Below are positions 16,731-23,880 of a stretch of DNA of 30,335 bases, piece by piece. The number at the start of each line of letters is the position of its first letter. The stretch's first letter is position 1. This DNA is from Lentisphaeria bacterium UBA7640 (GTDB lineage Bacteria; Verrucomicrobiota; Lentisphaeria; Victivallales; Victivallaceae). A model generated the notes under the pieces. The model had not been told where the DNA came from. It did not search any database and saw nothing but the letters and a program-made list of their open reading frames with translations. The stretch covers positions 23,919 through 54,253 of the forward strand of contig DLIO01000050.1 in assembly GCA_002483765.1 (NCBI GenBank), in the 5' to 3' direction. Made by a program: the position numbers and the translations under genes.

Positions 16731-17633
16731 ATGGATTCTAGATTTATTGATCTTCACGCGCATGCTTATCGTAAACCGGTGCCATTTGTGGTTCAATTCT
16801 GTACTGTTGATGAGTTGTTGCGGCGTTACGATGATGCCGATATTGAAATGGGATGCCTGCTTCCTATTGTCAATTCAGAAGTCTATTTTCCACAAGCTAA
16901 TGAAGATATCCTTGAGATGGCTGAACAACATCCGGATCGCTTTATCCCTTTCTGCAATGTTGATCCACGCGCGTTGACCAACTCTCCGGACGCGGAGCTC
17001 AATTTAGTATTACAGTATTACAAGGATAAAGGTTGTCGAGGTCTTGGCGAAGTGATGCCTAATATTCCACTACTGGATCCGCGAGTACAAAACCTGTGCC
17101 GCTGTGCTCAGGATGTTGGTCTGCCGATAGTCTTTGATGGCTCAAGTCGAGTTGGCGGCGATTTTGGTTTACAGGATGAACCCGGCTTACCACAGTTGGA
17201 AAGCACACTTCTGAAATATCCTAATTTGATTGTTTTCGGACATGGACGAACCTTCTGGATTGAACTCTCTTCGGATGTTACGCCGGGAGAACGGAAACCA
17301 GTTTTTCGCAGTGATGGGGAATATCTTTTCCCACCATATCAATCAGGGCCGATTGAGAAAGAAGGAGTAGTGCCGACCTTGTTTCGGCGCTATTCTAATC
17401 TGTTAGGTGAACTTTCCGATGCTTATCCTTTTTTAGATCGAGATCATGATTTTGGAGCAAAATTTCTAACCGAGTTCCAAGATCGGCTATTTTTCGGTAC
17501 GGATATTTGTTTCGCAGATATGCCGTTTGGAATGCAAACTTTATTATTGCAGTTACGTGATTCAAAGAAAATAAGTGAAGAAGTTTTTCAAAAAATAGCG
17601 TATAAAAACGCGATGAATTTCTTTAATCTTTAA
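16731..17633 (+). CDS. Amidohydrolase-2 family metal-dependent hydrolase
   Basis: A 300-residue cytoplasmic TIM-barrel protein of the amidohydrolase 2 / COG2159 group. It has the metal-binding HAH motif at residues 9-11, GLGEVMPN (Glu107), FGHGRTFW (His171) and RLFFGTDIC (Asp258). At the strand where relatives usually have a His (LPIVxH), this protein reads LPIVFDGSS with Asp136, so metal or substrate binding may differ. The ATG at 16731 follows AAAGGAG with 6 nt spacing; a TTG at 16713 in the same frame lies before that ribosome binding site and is not used. The GNAT gene follows after 20 bp, so the two are probably co-transcribed. Substrate unknown; family members decarboxylate or hydrolyse small acids and lactones. 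Confidence 0.82.
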   Translation: MDSRFIDLHAHAYRKPVPFVVQFCTVDELLRRYDDADIEMGCLLPIVNSEVYFPQANEDILEMAEQHPDRFIPFCNVDPRALTNSPDAELNLVLQYYKDKGCRGLGEVMPNIPLLDPRVQNLCRCAQDVGLPIVFDGSSRVGGDFGLQDEPGLPQLESTLLKYPNLIVFGHGRTFWIELSSDVTPGERKPVFRSDGEYLFPPYQSGPIEKEGVVPTLFRRYSNLLGELSDAYPFLDRDHDFGAKFLTEFQDRLFFGTDICFADMPFGMQTLLLQLRDSKKISEEVFQKIAYKNAMNFFNL

Positions 17634-17653
17634 AAAATAATTTTGAGGCAAAA

Positions 17654-18139
17654 ATGAGTCTAACAGTTCGTCTATTTGAAGAAGGTGATGCGGAAATTCT
17701 TTCTGAAATATTGTTCAAGAGTTTTAAGACCTTTCTTAAAGACAAAATCACTGAAATGGTTCCTCCTGAAGAATGGGAAGAGACGGCAAAAGTAATTAAT
17801 AAAAACCTAGAGAATGCTATTTTCGTGGCAGAAGATGATGGAGTTGTGAAGGGCTTCCTTAGCGCAACTGCTGACTTAAAGCATCGTTTAGGCACATTAA
17901 ATGTAATTGGCGTAGATCCAGAATGTCACTCGAAAGGCGTTGGCACAGCTTTGTTTGCGGAAGCTGAAAAATTCTGGATTAAGCGAAAAATGCGCAAAGT
18001 TTGGACTTGTGTCTCATCCATAAACCCCAAAGCGCAAATCTACTATATCAAACAAGGTTTTACTCCAGAAGGGCTCCGCAAAGATCATTTTCATGATGGC
18101 ATTGATGAAATCAGCCTAGCAAAATTTTATCATTATTAA
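17654..18139 (+). CDS. GNAT-family N-acetyltransferase
   Basis: A 161-residue acetyl-CoA-dependent acetyltransferase. The acetyl-CoA pyrophosphate-binding motif A is clear (NVIGVDPECHSKGVGTALFAEAE, Q/R-x-x-G-x-G/A type, about residues 89-111), followed by the motif B segment NPKAQIYYIKQGFTPEG (about 122-138). The length is normal for a single GNAT domain. GAGG 5 nt before the ATG sets the start. It is the last gene of the plus-strand series, 20 bp behind the amidohydrolase, and converges on asrC. The acceptor (small amine, amino sugar or protein N-terminus) cannot be read from the sequence. Confidence 0.88.
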   Translation: MSLTVRLFEEGDAEILSEILFKSFKTFLKDKITEMVPPEEWEETAKVINKNLENAIFVAEDDGVVKGFLSATADLKHRLGTLNVIGVDPECHSKGVGTALFAEAEKFWIKRKMRKVWTCVSSINPKAQIYYIKQGFTPEGLRKDHFHDGIDEISLAKFYHY

Positions 18140-18202
18140 TCGGCAAATAATTTTTCAACAGCATGTTAATCTGTCATTTTACGACGGGGTAGGGCGTTCT
18201 TA

Positions 18203-18233
18203 ACTTCTCGCGCGCATTATGCGCGCGCGAAGT
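18203..18233. repeat. GC palindrome, copy 2
   Basis: Two 15-nt arms flank a central T at 18218, with one mismatch (18208/18228). The core is CGCGCGCAT / ATGCGCGCG and the outer arm is ACTTC / GAAGT. It lies between the convergent GNAT and asrC genes, where a two-way transcription terminator would be expected, but no T-tract follows on either strand. Confidence 0.9.
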
Positions 18234-18285
18234 CAAGCATAGTTTATGGCGCGGATAAACCTTCTAATACGTTCACCTTAGATAC

Positions 18286-18311
18286 AGCCGTTTAAAATTG
18301 TTTTAACGGCT
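18286..18311 (+). terminator. Hairpin at the asrC 3' end, possible terminator
   Basis: AGCCGTT (18286-18292) pairs with AACGGCT (18305-18311), extended inward by AAAA/TTTT past one bulged T, with loop TTG. It spans the asrC stop codon. On the plus strand it is followed by TTATTT, a weak T-tract, so it could stop readthrough from the GNAT gene; on the minus strand no T-tract follows. Confidence 0.35.
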
Positions 18312-19328
18312 TATTTGGTCGCCTTGTGGCGCGCCGATAAATACATCGCTGACGTAAAAAGTTCCGCTCCAGTGAACATGTTGCGCAATCCGCGCTTCTG
18401 GATTTATACTTGCTCCTTTAAGAACAAATTCCTTGAAGTCATGAAAGCCGGTTCGGTCAACAATATAACCGATATGTTCTTTCGTTAATGAACGGTCGAT
18501 AAATTTATCAATGTAACCGTAGGTGTTTTTGATGACCTGAACCACCAGTTCTTCACTGGCCCATTGGATGAAATTCTCAGCTAGTCGTGGATTTTTTTTG
18601 CCAGTTCTTCCCATAATTACCAGATTGAAAAACTTCTTGGGGTTACGCGTCCAAGCGGCAGTTGGGCAACTTAAGACACATTCACCACAACCGATGCAAC
18701 GGCGTTCATCTCTGACCACTTTGCCTTTATGGAGTTTTAAAGCCCCAGTAACGAGTTTTTTACAAGTAATTACACAAGCTTCGCAACCGATGCATCTTGA
18801 CGAATCAAGTTGCGGTTCAGCCATGCCGATGATTCCAAAATCATGCATGCGCGCTTTGATACAGTCGTTTGGACAGCCAGTCAAAGCGATTTTAACGTGA
18901 AAATTATTCGGGTATATCTCTTTTTCAATGCGCCGGGCAAATGCTGTGGTATCAAAATTAGAGTACGGACAAACTCGATTTCCGATACAAGCTGCGACGT
19001 TGCGGGTTCCGGCAGTGGGATAACCATCTTTGGGTTTATCAAAACCGCTGACGCCAATTGAAATTTCAAGATTTTCGATGATTGGTCGAAGCATACGGTT
19101 GACTGCTTCCATATTTTCAAAATCTATTCCAGGCAATTCAAACCCTTGACGAGTAGTCATGTGCACGGTGCCGTCTCCGTATTCTGTAGCAATTTGATTG
19201 AGCACGGCAAAATGTTTCGTTTCCATTTGCCCACCCGGTACTCTGATTCTGATTGCACCTTTATCACGCTCTTTGGTGATGCGCCAAGCATTTTTCACAA
19301 CTTTCTTACGATTTAAATCTAAACTCAT
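18303..19328 (-). CDS. asrC: Anaerobic sulfite reductase subunit C (siroheme catalytic subunit)
   Basis: A 341-residue cytoplasmic subunit that reduces sulfite to sulfide at a siroheme coupled to an iron-sulfur cluster. The nitrite/sulfite reductase half-domain starts at about residue 25 (AIRIRVPGG) and includes MTTRQGFELPG. The siroheme/[4Fe-4S] ligands are C114-x5-C120 and C152-x3-C156 (ALTGCPNDC). Two ferredoxin-type [4Fe-4S] clusters follow: C179-x2-C182-x2-C185-x3-C189 and C211-x2-C214-x2-C217-x3-C221. Length and layout match AsrC of Salmonella and clostridia. GGAG 9 nt upstream sets the start, 18 bp behind asrB. It is the last gene of the asrABC operon. Confidence 0.95.
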   Translation of the reverse strand: MSLDLNRKKVVKNAWRITKERDKGAIRIRVPGGQMETKHFAVLNQIATEYGDGTVHMTTRQGFELPGIDFENMEAVNRMLRPIIENLEISIGVSGFDKPKDGYPTAGTRNVAACIGNRVCPYSNFDTTAFARRIEKEIYPNNFHVKIALTGCPNDCIKARMHDFGIIGMAEPQLDSSRCIGCEACVITCKKLVTGALKLHKGKVVRDERRCIGCGECVLSCPTAAWTRNPKKFFNLVIMGRTGKKNPRLAENFIQWASEELVVQVIKNTYGYIDKFIDRSLTKEHIGYIVDRTGFHDFKEFVLKGASINPEARIAQHVHWSGTFYVSDVFIGAPQGDQISR

Positions 19329-19346
19329 TTTTTTGTACTCCGTGGC

Positions 19347-20144
19347 TCAGTCGATTAATTTTTCAGCTTCATCGTAGCGAAAAACTGGTCCGTCAAGGCA
19401 TACATAGCGTGAATCAACTTTACAGTGACCACATTTACCGATACCGCATGACATGCGCCGTTCCATAGAAACTAATATTTGTTCTTTCGGTACTCCTTGC
19501 TTCATAAACTCCATGGCGGTGAATTTCATCATTATCGGGGGCCCGACGATCACCACAACCATATTTTTATACTCAGGCATCTCAATATCTTTGACGTATT
19601 CGGTAATCAATCCGACACATTTTCCATCCCAAGTTCCGCAAACCTGGTCGACTGTAACTATGGTGTTAATTCGTTCCTGCCAGCGTCCGATATCGTTTTC
19701 AAACAAAACCACGCCGGGTTCTTTAAATCCAAACAACAAATCAATATCAGTAACATAGCCGGGGTTATTATAAAAATACTCGATGAGTGGTCTTACTGGA
19801 GATACTCCACAACCGCCAGCGGCGATGACAACATGTTTATCTTTAAAATCGGCAATTGAAAAGCCATTACCATAGGGTCCACGCAGAAAAATATTTTTTC
19901 CAGGCTGCAATCTATGTATTTCAGAACTAACTTTGCCAACGTTACGGATGGTCATTTCAATCCATCCATCACCAATTCCGCTAGTAGAAATCGGCATTTC
20001 TCCAATCAAAGGTAACGAAACTTCGTAAAACTGCCCGAAATTTGGCGGTTCGGCGATTTCAATTCGGAATGTCCATTCATCTTGGGTTAATTTATCAATA
20101 CTGATAAGTTTATGGGGAGACGGTTTTAAAGGATTATTACACAC
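19347..20144 (-). CDS. asrB: Anaerobic sulfite reductase subunit B (FAD/NADH, 2Fe-2S)
   Basis: A 265-residue flavoprotein subunit of the ferredoxin-NADP reductase fold that takes electrons from NADH and passes them to AsrA/AsrC. It has an N-terminal FAD-binding barrel (MPISTSG), a nucleotide-binding segment VIAAGGCGVSPVRPLIEY (about 106-123) and a C-terminal [2Fe-2S] motif MSCGIGKCGHCKVDSRYVC, spacing C-x4-C-x2-C-x7-C, as in dihydroorotate dehydrogenase electron-transfer subunits. The start codon is GTG (20142-20144), supported by GGAG 8 nt upstream. It lies 34 bp behind asrA and 18 bp before asrC, all on one strand. Confidence 0.95.
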   Translation of the reverse strand: MCNNPLKPSPHKLISIDKLTQDEWTFRIEIAEPPNFGQFYEVSLPLIGEMPISTSGIGDGWIEMTIRNVGKVSSEIHRLQPGKNIFLRGPYGNGFSIADFKDKHVVIAAGGCGVSPVRPLIEYFYNNPGYVTDIDLLFGFKEPGVVLFENDIGRWQERINTIVTVDQVCGTWDGKCVGLITEYVKDIEMPEYKNMVVVIVGPPIMMKFTAMEFMKQGVPKEQILVSMERRMSCGIGKCGHCKVDSRYVCLDGPVFRYDEAEKLID

Positions 20145-20178
20145 GCTAAATTCTCCATTTTAAATAAAAGCTAATGTC

Positions 20179-21186
20179 TTAACTGTTGACGAGTTTACTG
20201 ATTTTATTGATACAATTGGAAAAAGAGATGTATTCGGGACAGTTGTCGTCACAACGACCACATCCCACGCACATGTGTTCGCCAAAGCGTTTTTTATAAT
20301 CATAAACCTTGTGGAATGATTTAAAGCGCATGCGCGAACCGTTATCTTTTCTAAAACCGTGTCCACCGGCCATATCGGTAAAATGGTCAATATGGCAAGC
20401 CGCCCAGGTTCGCCGGCGTTCTCCTACATTCGTAGTTGTGTCGTAGAAGATATCTTCCGTAGAAAAACAACTGCAAGTAATGCAAGTAGTGTTACAGCGG
20501 CCGCAGGCAATGCAGCGGCTTTTGTATTCATCCCATATCTCGTGGTCATACATCTCGACCGGCATTTCGGCAACCTTCGGAACGTTGACTTTAATTTTGT
20601 TTTCAGTGACAAATTCCGGGGTAAAATTAACTTTTTCTCCAACACCACCAAAGTATTTATCCAAGTCTTTATCCTGGATATCCAATAATAGCGAATCGGA
20701 ATTAAAACGAACGGCAATGCTGTAGTTATCAGTAGTGTTTGAGTTCATTGACACGCAAAAACAATTATCAAAACTGCTTTGACATTCAACCAGAACGAAT
20801 TTAACTTTTTCACGTAGACGCTGATAATAAAAATCTTTGTCATTACCGTTTTTCAGGAAAATTGTGTCGAGACGTCTGATGCCGTTAATGTCGCATGCTC
20901 GGAGAAAAATGATGGTTTTCTTGCTGTCAATTGTGGGTTCGCGATAATCATCTTCAGTAAAATGAAAAATAGTTTGGGTAATCGGGAAAATTATCTCTTT
21001 CGGCGAAAAATTCGATTTTTCATTCCACACCATATCCTTGATGGATGAAATTTCTCCATAGCGAATCAAATCTGTATCTGAAAATCGACCGCGGTCTTTG
21101 AAGCGGCGTGGTGCATAGATAGTGTACTCCTGTCGGAGTTTTCCGAGAATTTCATCGAAGTCTTGGTGGCTCAACTTTAGCGACAT
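20179..21186 (-). CDS. asrA: Anaerobic sulfite reductase subunit A (4Fe-4S)
   Basis: A 335-residue iron-sulfur subunit, first gene of asrABC. The C-terminal half has two ferredoxin-type sets: CIACGRCNTTCITC (about residue 227 on) and CVGCGRCDDNCPEY (about 307 on). The N-terminal half (FLRACDINGIRRLDTIFL, VECQSSFDNCFC) is typical of AsrA and related hydrogenase beta subunits. It carries electrons between AsrB and AsrC. The ATG abuts an inverted repeat whose loop holds the ribosome binding site (21187-21204), which may regulate translation or transcription. The 292-bp upstream gap with a GC palindrome separates it from thioredoxin on the same strand. Confidence 0.94.
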   Translation of the reverse strand: MSLKLSHQDFDEILGKLRQEYTIYAPRRFKDRGRFSDTDLIRYGEISSIKDMVWNEKSNFSPKEIIFPITQTIFHFTEDDYREPTIDSKKTIIFLRACDINGIRRLDTIFLKNGNDKDFYYQRLREKVKFVLVECQSSFDNCFCVSMNSNTTDNYSIAVRFNSDSLLLDIQDKDLDKYFGGVGEKVNFTPEFVTENKIKVNVPKVAEMPVEMYDHEIWDEYKSRCIACGRCNTTCITCSCFSTEDIFYDTTTNVGERRRTWAACHIDHFTDMAGGHGFRKDNGSRMRFKSFHKVYDYKKRFGEHMCVGCGRCDDNCPEYISFSNCINKISKLVNS

Positions 21187-21204
21187 ATTTGTACCTTTAC
21201 AAAT
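21187..21204 (-). promoter_or_regulatory. Inverted repeat holding the asrA ribosome binding site
   Basis: On the minus strand the leader reads ATTTGTA-AAGG-TACAAAT directly followed by the asrA ATG. The 7-bp arms are perfect. The 4-nt loop AAGG, with the adjacent A, is the Shine-Dalgarno element 7 nt before the start codon. It may act as an RNA hairpin or as a protein-binding operator. The arm sequence resembles TTTGTA/TACAAA operators of several regulator families but cannot be assigned. Confidence 0.5.
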
Positions 21205-21421
21205 CTATTAATCATCTGGTAGATGGGAGTTTGATTTTTAATTGTTTTAAGGGTGGGAAGTATTTTAATAACAAAACTATAGAGATTTAAGCAAGAAGGT
21301 AAACCTGACTAACGGAAAGACATTTGATGGACGTTCGTTCAAAGTTGCAGATAATCCCTAATCAACCTAGATATTTACCAAAATTTAAACTGGTACTTAA
21401 AGTGTGATAGATAATGTGATA

Positions 21422-21454
21422 AAATTCGCGCGCGCATAATGCGCGCGCGAATTT
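21422..21454. repeat. GC palindrome, copy 3 (perfect)
   Basis: Perfect 16-bp arms surround a central A at 21438: outer AAATTC / GAATTT and inner CGCGCGCGCAT / ATGCGCGCGCG. It begins 25 bp beyond the thioredoxin stop codon on the minus strand, so a hairpin there could end the trx transcript (stem end GAATTTTATC gives a short T-run) or attenuate readthrough into asrABC. Confidence 0.92.
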
Positions 21455-21478
21455 GAAAACAAGATTTACCGTTCTAAG

Positions 21479-21793
21479 CTAGGCGTCTTTGATAGCCTTG
21501 GCCAGAGTAGTTTTGTCTTTCATGCCAACCATTTGGTTAACAATTTTACCATCTTTAAAAACAAAAAGTGCTGGGATATTGGATACTTTATATTTCACAG
21601 CCAAGTCTTTGTTTTCTTCAATGTCGACTTTAGCAACAGTTGCGGTGTCGCCAATTTCTTCGGCAAGCTGTTCCAGTACTGGACCGAGCATTTTGCAGGG
21701 GCCACACCATGGAGCCCAGAAGTCAACTAGTACTACTCCTTTAGCGATTTGAGCATCAAAGTCAGCGGCGGTTAAATTTTTCACTTTACTCAT
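21479..21793 (-). CDS. trxA: Thioredoxin
   Basis: A 104-residue cytoplasmic thioredoxin, full length for the family. The redox motif is FWAPWCGPCK (Cys30, Cys33), the cis-Pro loop SNIPALF (Pro74; many thioredoxins have IPT) and the buried Asp in VLVDFW. GGAG 7 nt before the ATG sets the start. It is encoded upstream of asrABC on the same strand with a GC palindrome between, and divergent from the receiver-domain gene. Its role is general disulfide reduction; a special role beside sulfite reduction is only suggested by position. Confidence 0.96.
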   Translation of the reverse strand: MSKVKNLTAADFDAQIAKGVVLVDFWAPWCGPCKMLGPVLEQLAEEIGDTATVAKVDIEENKDLAVKYKVSNIPALFVFKDGKIVNQMVGMKDKTTLAKAIKDA

Positions 21794-21825
21794 AATAATT
21801 CTCCATTTGTTAAGGGTTCAGTTTT

Positions 21826-21853
21826 ATTTTAATACGTCAAATGATAAATTCAA
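21826..21853 (-). promoter_or_regulatory. Possible trxA promoter
   Basis: On the minus strand TTGAAT (21848-21853) and TAAAAT (21826-21831) are spaced by 16 bases, 32 nt upstream of the thioredoxin start codon. Both hexamers are near consensus, but the region is very AT-rich. Confidence 0.4.
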
Positions 21854-22037
21854 ATTTTTGGGCTTTAAATTTAGGACTGAAATGAGATGAAAGTTTAAGT
21901 TAAACACAAAAAACAAAAAGCTAAATCACTGAAAGAGGACTGTAGAAGTTATTTTTTTCATAATGATTGTTGAATTCTCCCTGATTAGTTGGTATTGTAT
22001 TGAACTAACAATCCACATAATTAGGACAAGTAATTTT

Positions 22038-22451
22038 ATGTCAGATTCGAATTTAGAGATGCCAGGTGGCAATGAAACCATTTTAATTGTTGATGATCAG
22101 GAGACTATTTGGGATTTTTTGATTGAGGCTTTACAGGAACTTGGCTATTCTGTTTTATTAGCAGAGAATGGCATCGATGCTGTAGAGATTTACAAAAACA
22201 ACCCAGGGCAGATTGATTTAGTTCTGCTGGATATGATTATGCCCAAACAGGGTGGCCATCGGACATTTTTCATGATCAAAGAGTTAGATTCAGAAGCTAA
22301 TGTTTTACTTTCCAGCGGTTATGTTTCGGATGTAGAGGTCAATGACTTGTTAAAAGCTGGCGCGCGCGGTTTTTTGCCTAAGCCACATCGTCTAGCCGTG
22401 GTAGTCAAAGAGATCAGGAATATTCTTGATACTTGGCCACGGACTAAATAA
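22038..22451 (+). CDS. Stand-alone response regulator receiver domain
   Basis: A 137-residue single-domain response regulator with no output domain. It has the acidic pair ILIVDDQE (Asp19/Asp20), the phosphorylation site LVLLDMIMP (Asp65), the switch residue in VLLSSGY (Ser92) and the conserved lysine in GFLPKPH (Lys115). The sequence resembles C-terminal receiver domains of hybrid histidine kinases. The ATG at 22038 is preferred: AGGA lies 11 nt upstream and the protein starts just before the receiver fold; an ATG at 21963 would add a hydrophobic extension without a ribosome binding site. The M48 protease gene follows after 23 bp. The partner kinase is not in the window. Confidence 0.88.
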   Translation: MSDSNLEMPGGNETILIVDDQETIWDFLIEALQELGYSVLLAENGIDAVEIYKNNPGQIDLVLLDMIMPKQGGHRTFFMIKELDSEANVLLSSGYVSDVEVNDLLKAGARGFLPKPHRLAVVVKEIRNILDTWPRTK

Positions 22452-22474
22452 AATTAAGGCTATTGAGGTTTATT

Positions 22475-23725
22475 ATGGAATATGCTTTTATCATTATTAT
22501 CATTCTTTATGCACTGAATCAGTCAGCTGATCTTGCTCTTGAAGTAACTAATTATATTCACTTAAAACGTTACGGAGCGGAAATACCTGCTGCATTTGAA
22601 GCTTCGATTGATCCCGAACTCTTTTCGCGCAGTCGTCGCTATAACATGGCGAAATCGCGGTTCACATTTTTTTCCGGTTTCTACAATCAGGTTATCATTT
22701 TGATTTTTATTTTTGGGCTAGTCGATCCATATAATGAATTGATTGAAAGCTTACCACTTCATCCAATTGCACGCGGGGTAGTATTCTTTTTATTGCTGAT
22801 TTATGCGAAAGCCATTCTTAATTTCCCATTTAACCTTTATCGTCTCTTTGTATTGGAGCGTCGCTTTGGCTTTAGCACGATCACCTTCAAAGTTTGGTTC
22901 TCAGACCAACTTAAGTCATTTGTGGTTTCAACAATTATTATTGGGGCAGCCCTCTCTGGAATGTTCTGGTTGGTTAGCTATGAATACACCAAGGAAATTT
23001 GGTGGTTACCAGTCTGGGCAGTATTTTTTCTGTTCACAGTATTTATTGTTTACATCTCACCGAATGTACTTCAGCCTTTATTTAATAAATTCGTACCCTT
23101 GGAAGATCGCGATTTAAACAAAAGAATTAAAGCCCTGTTAGAAAAATGCGGAGTAAAGGTACGCGGAGTTTATACGATGGATGCATCAAAGAGAACGCTA
23201 CGCTCTAATGCATATTTTACAGGCATCGGGGCAGGGCGGCGAATTGTCTTGTTTGATACTTTGATAAACAAGTTAAGCAAAGATGAATTGTTGGCTGTTC
23301 TTGCACATGAGGCGGCACATGCTGCGCGTGGTCATGTTGCCAAAAACTTAGTACTTCTGGGTGTGCTTTCCTTATTTGGAACCTGGATCGCCTTTATCGT
23401 TTTGAGTGGCAATTACTTAGCAGATGTCTTCAAACTTACTCATTCTAATTTTCATGTACAGCTAATTTTACTCAGCTTTGTATCTTCAATTTTATGCTGT
23501 GGTTTACCGTTATTGATGAACGCCGTATCTCGTCATTTTGAACGTCAAGCCGACCGCTTTGTTGTCAAGGTGATGGGCAATGGTAAGGCATTAGCTTCAG
23601 CTTTAGTTAAATTATCGACTGAAAATTTATCTAATGTGAATCCGCAACGTACTTACGCGTTTTTTAATAATGCCCATCCTCCAGCCGTGTCGCGAGTCAG
23701 AAAACTGCGTCACTACTACAAATAA
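22475..23725 (+). CDS. Ste24-type M48 membrane zinc metallopeptidase
   Basis: A 416-residue integral membrane protease of the CAAX prenyl protease 1 / Ste24 type. The zinc site is H278EAAH282, with Glu356 (HFERQADRF) as third ligand. SNAYFTG (244-250) is the family's conserved segment before the catalytic helix. Hydrophobic helices are at about 1-16, 70-85, 100-115, 150-168, 178-196, 290-312 and 328-348. GAGGT 5 nt before the ATG at 22475 sets the start; a TTG at 22463 overlaps that ribosome binding site. It lies 23 bp behind the receiver-domain gene. In bacteria such proteases are linked to membrane protein quality control, but no specific substrate can be named. Confidence 0.9.
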   Translation: MEYAFIIIIILYALNQSADLALEVTNYIHLKRYGAEIPAAFEASIDPELFSRSRRYNMAKSRFTFFSGFYNQVIILIFIFGLVDPYNELIESLPLHPIARGVVFFLLLIYAKAILNFPFNLYRLFVLERRFGFSTITFKVWFSDQLKSFVVSTIIIGAALSGMFWLVSYEYTKEIWWLPVWAVFFLFTVFIVYISPNVLQPLFNKFVPLEDRDLNKRIKALLEKCGVKVRGVYTMDASKRTLRSNAYFTGIGAGRRIVLFDTLINKLSKDELLAVLAHEAAHAARGHVAKNLVLLGVLSLFGTWIAFIVLSGNYLADVFKLTHSNFHVQLILLSFVSSILCCGLPLLMNAVSRHFERQADRFVVKVMGNGKALASALVKLSTENLSNVNPQRTYAFFNNAHPPAVSRVRKLRHYYK

Positions 23726-23818
23726 TCTGCAATGCAAAAAAGCACCACTTGATGAAAGAAGTAACTGGGCAAGGGAATAGTGACCGCCAACAAACACTGA
23801 TTGAACACTAATAATTTC

Positions 23819-23841
23819 TTATTGCGGTAAAACCACAATAA
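23819..23841 (-). terminator. Hairpin between convergent genes, possible terminator of the uxa-ABC unit
   Basis: In minus-strand RNA, UUAUUGUGGU pairs with ACCGCAAUAA over 10 bp including one G-U wobble, with a UUU loop. On the plus strand the same site has a C-A mismatch, so it favours the minus strand. It lies 40 bp beyond the ABC ATPase stop codon. An AT-rich stretch but no clean T-tract follows. Confidence 0.4.
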
Positions 23842-23880
23842 ATAAGTATCAGATTAGTGAAGATCAGTGGTTAAAAAATC

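Noticed and set aside
21254..21362. A short plus-strand open frame ending in LTNGKTFDGRSFKVADNP before a TAA, between asrA and palindrome copy 3
   Set aside because: Only about 27 codons, no start and no ribosome binding site; not distinguishable from chance.
21963..22037. An N-terminal extension of the receiver-domain protein
   Set aside because: The extra 25 residues are not part of a receiver fold, and only the ATG at 22038 has a nearby AGGA.
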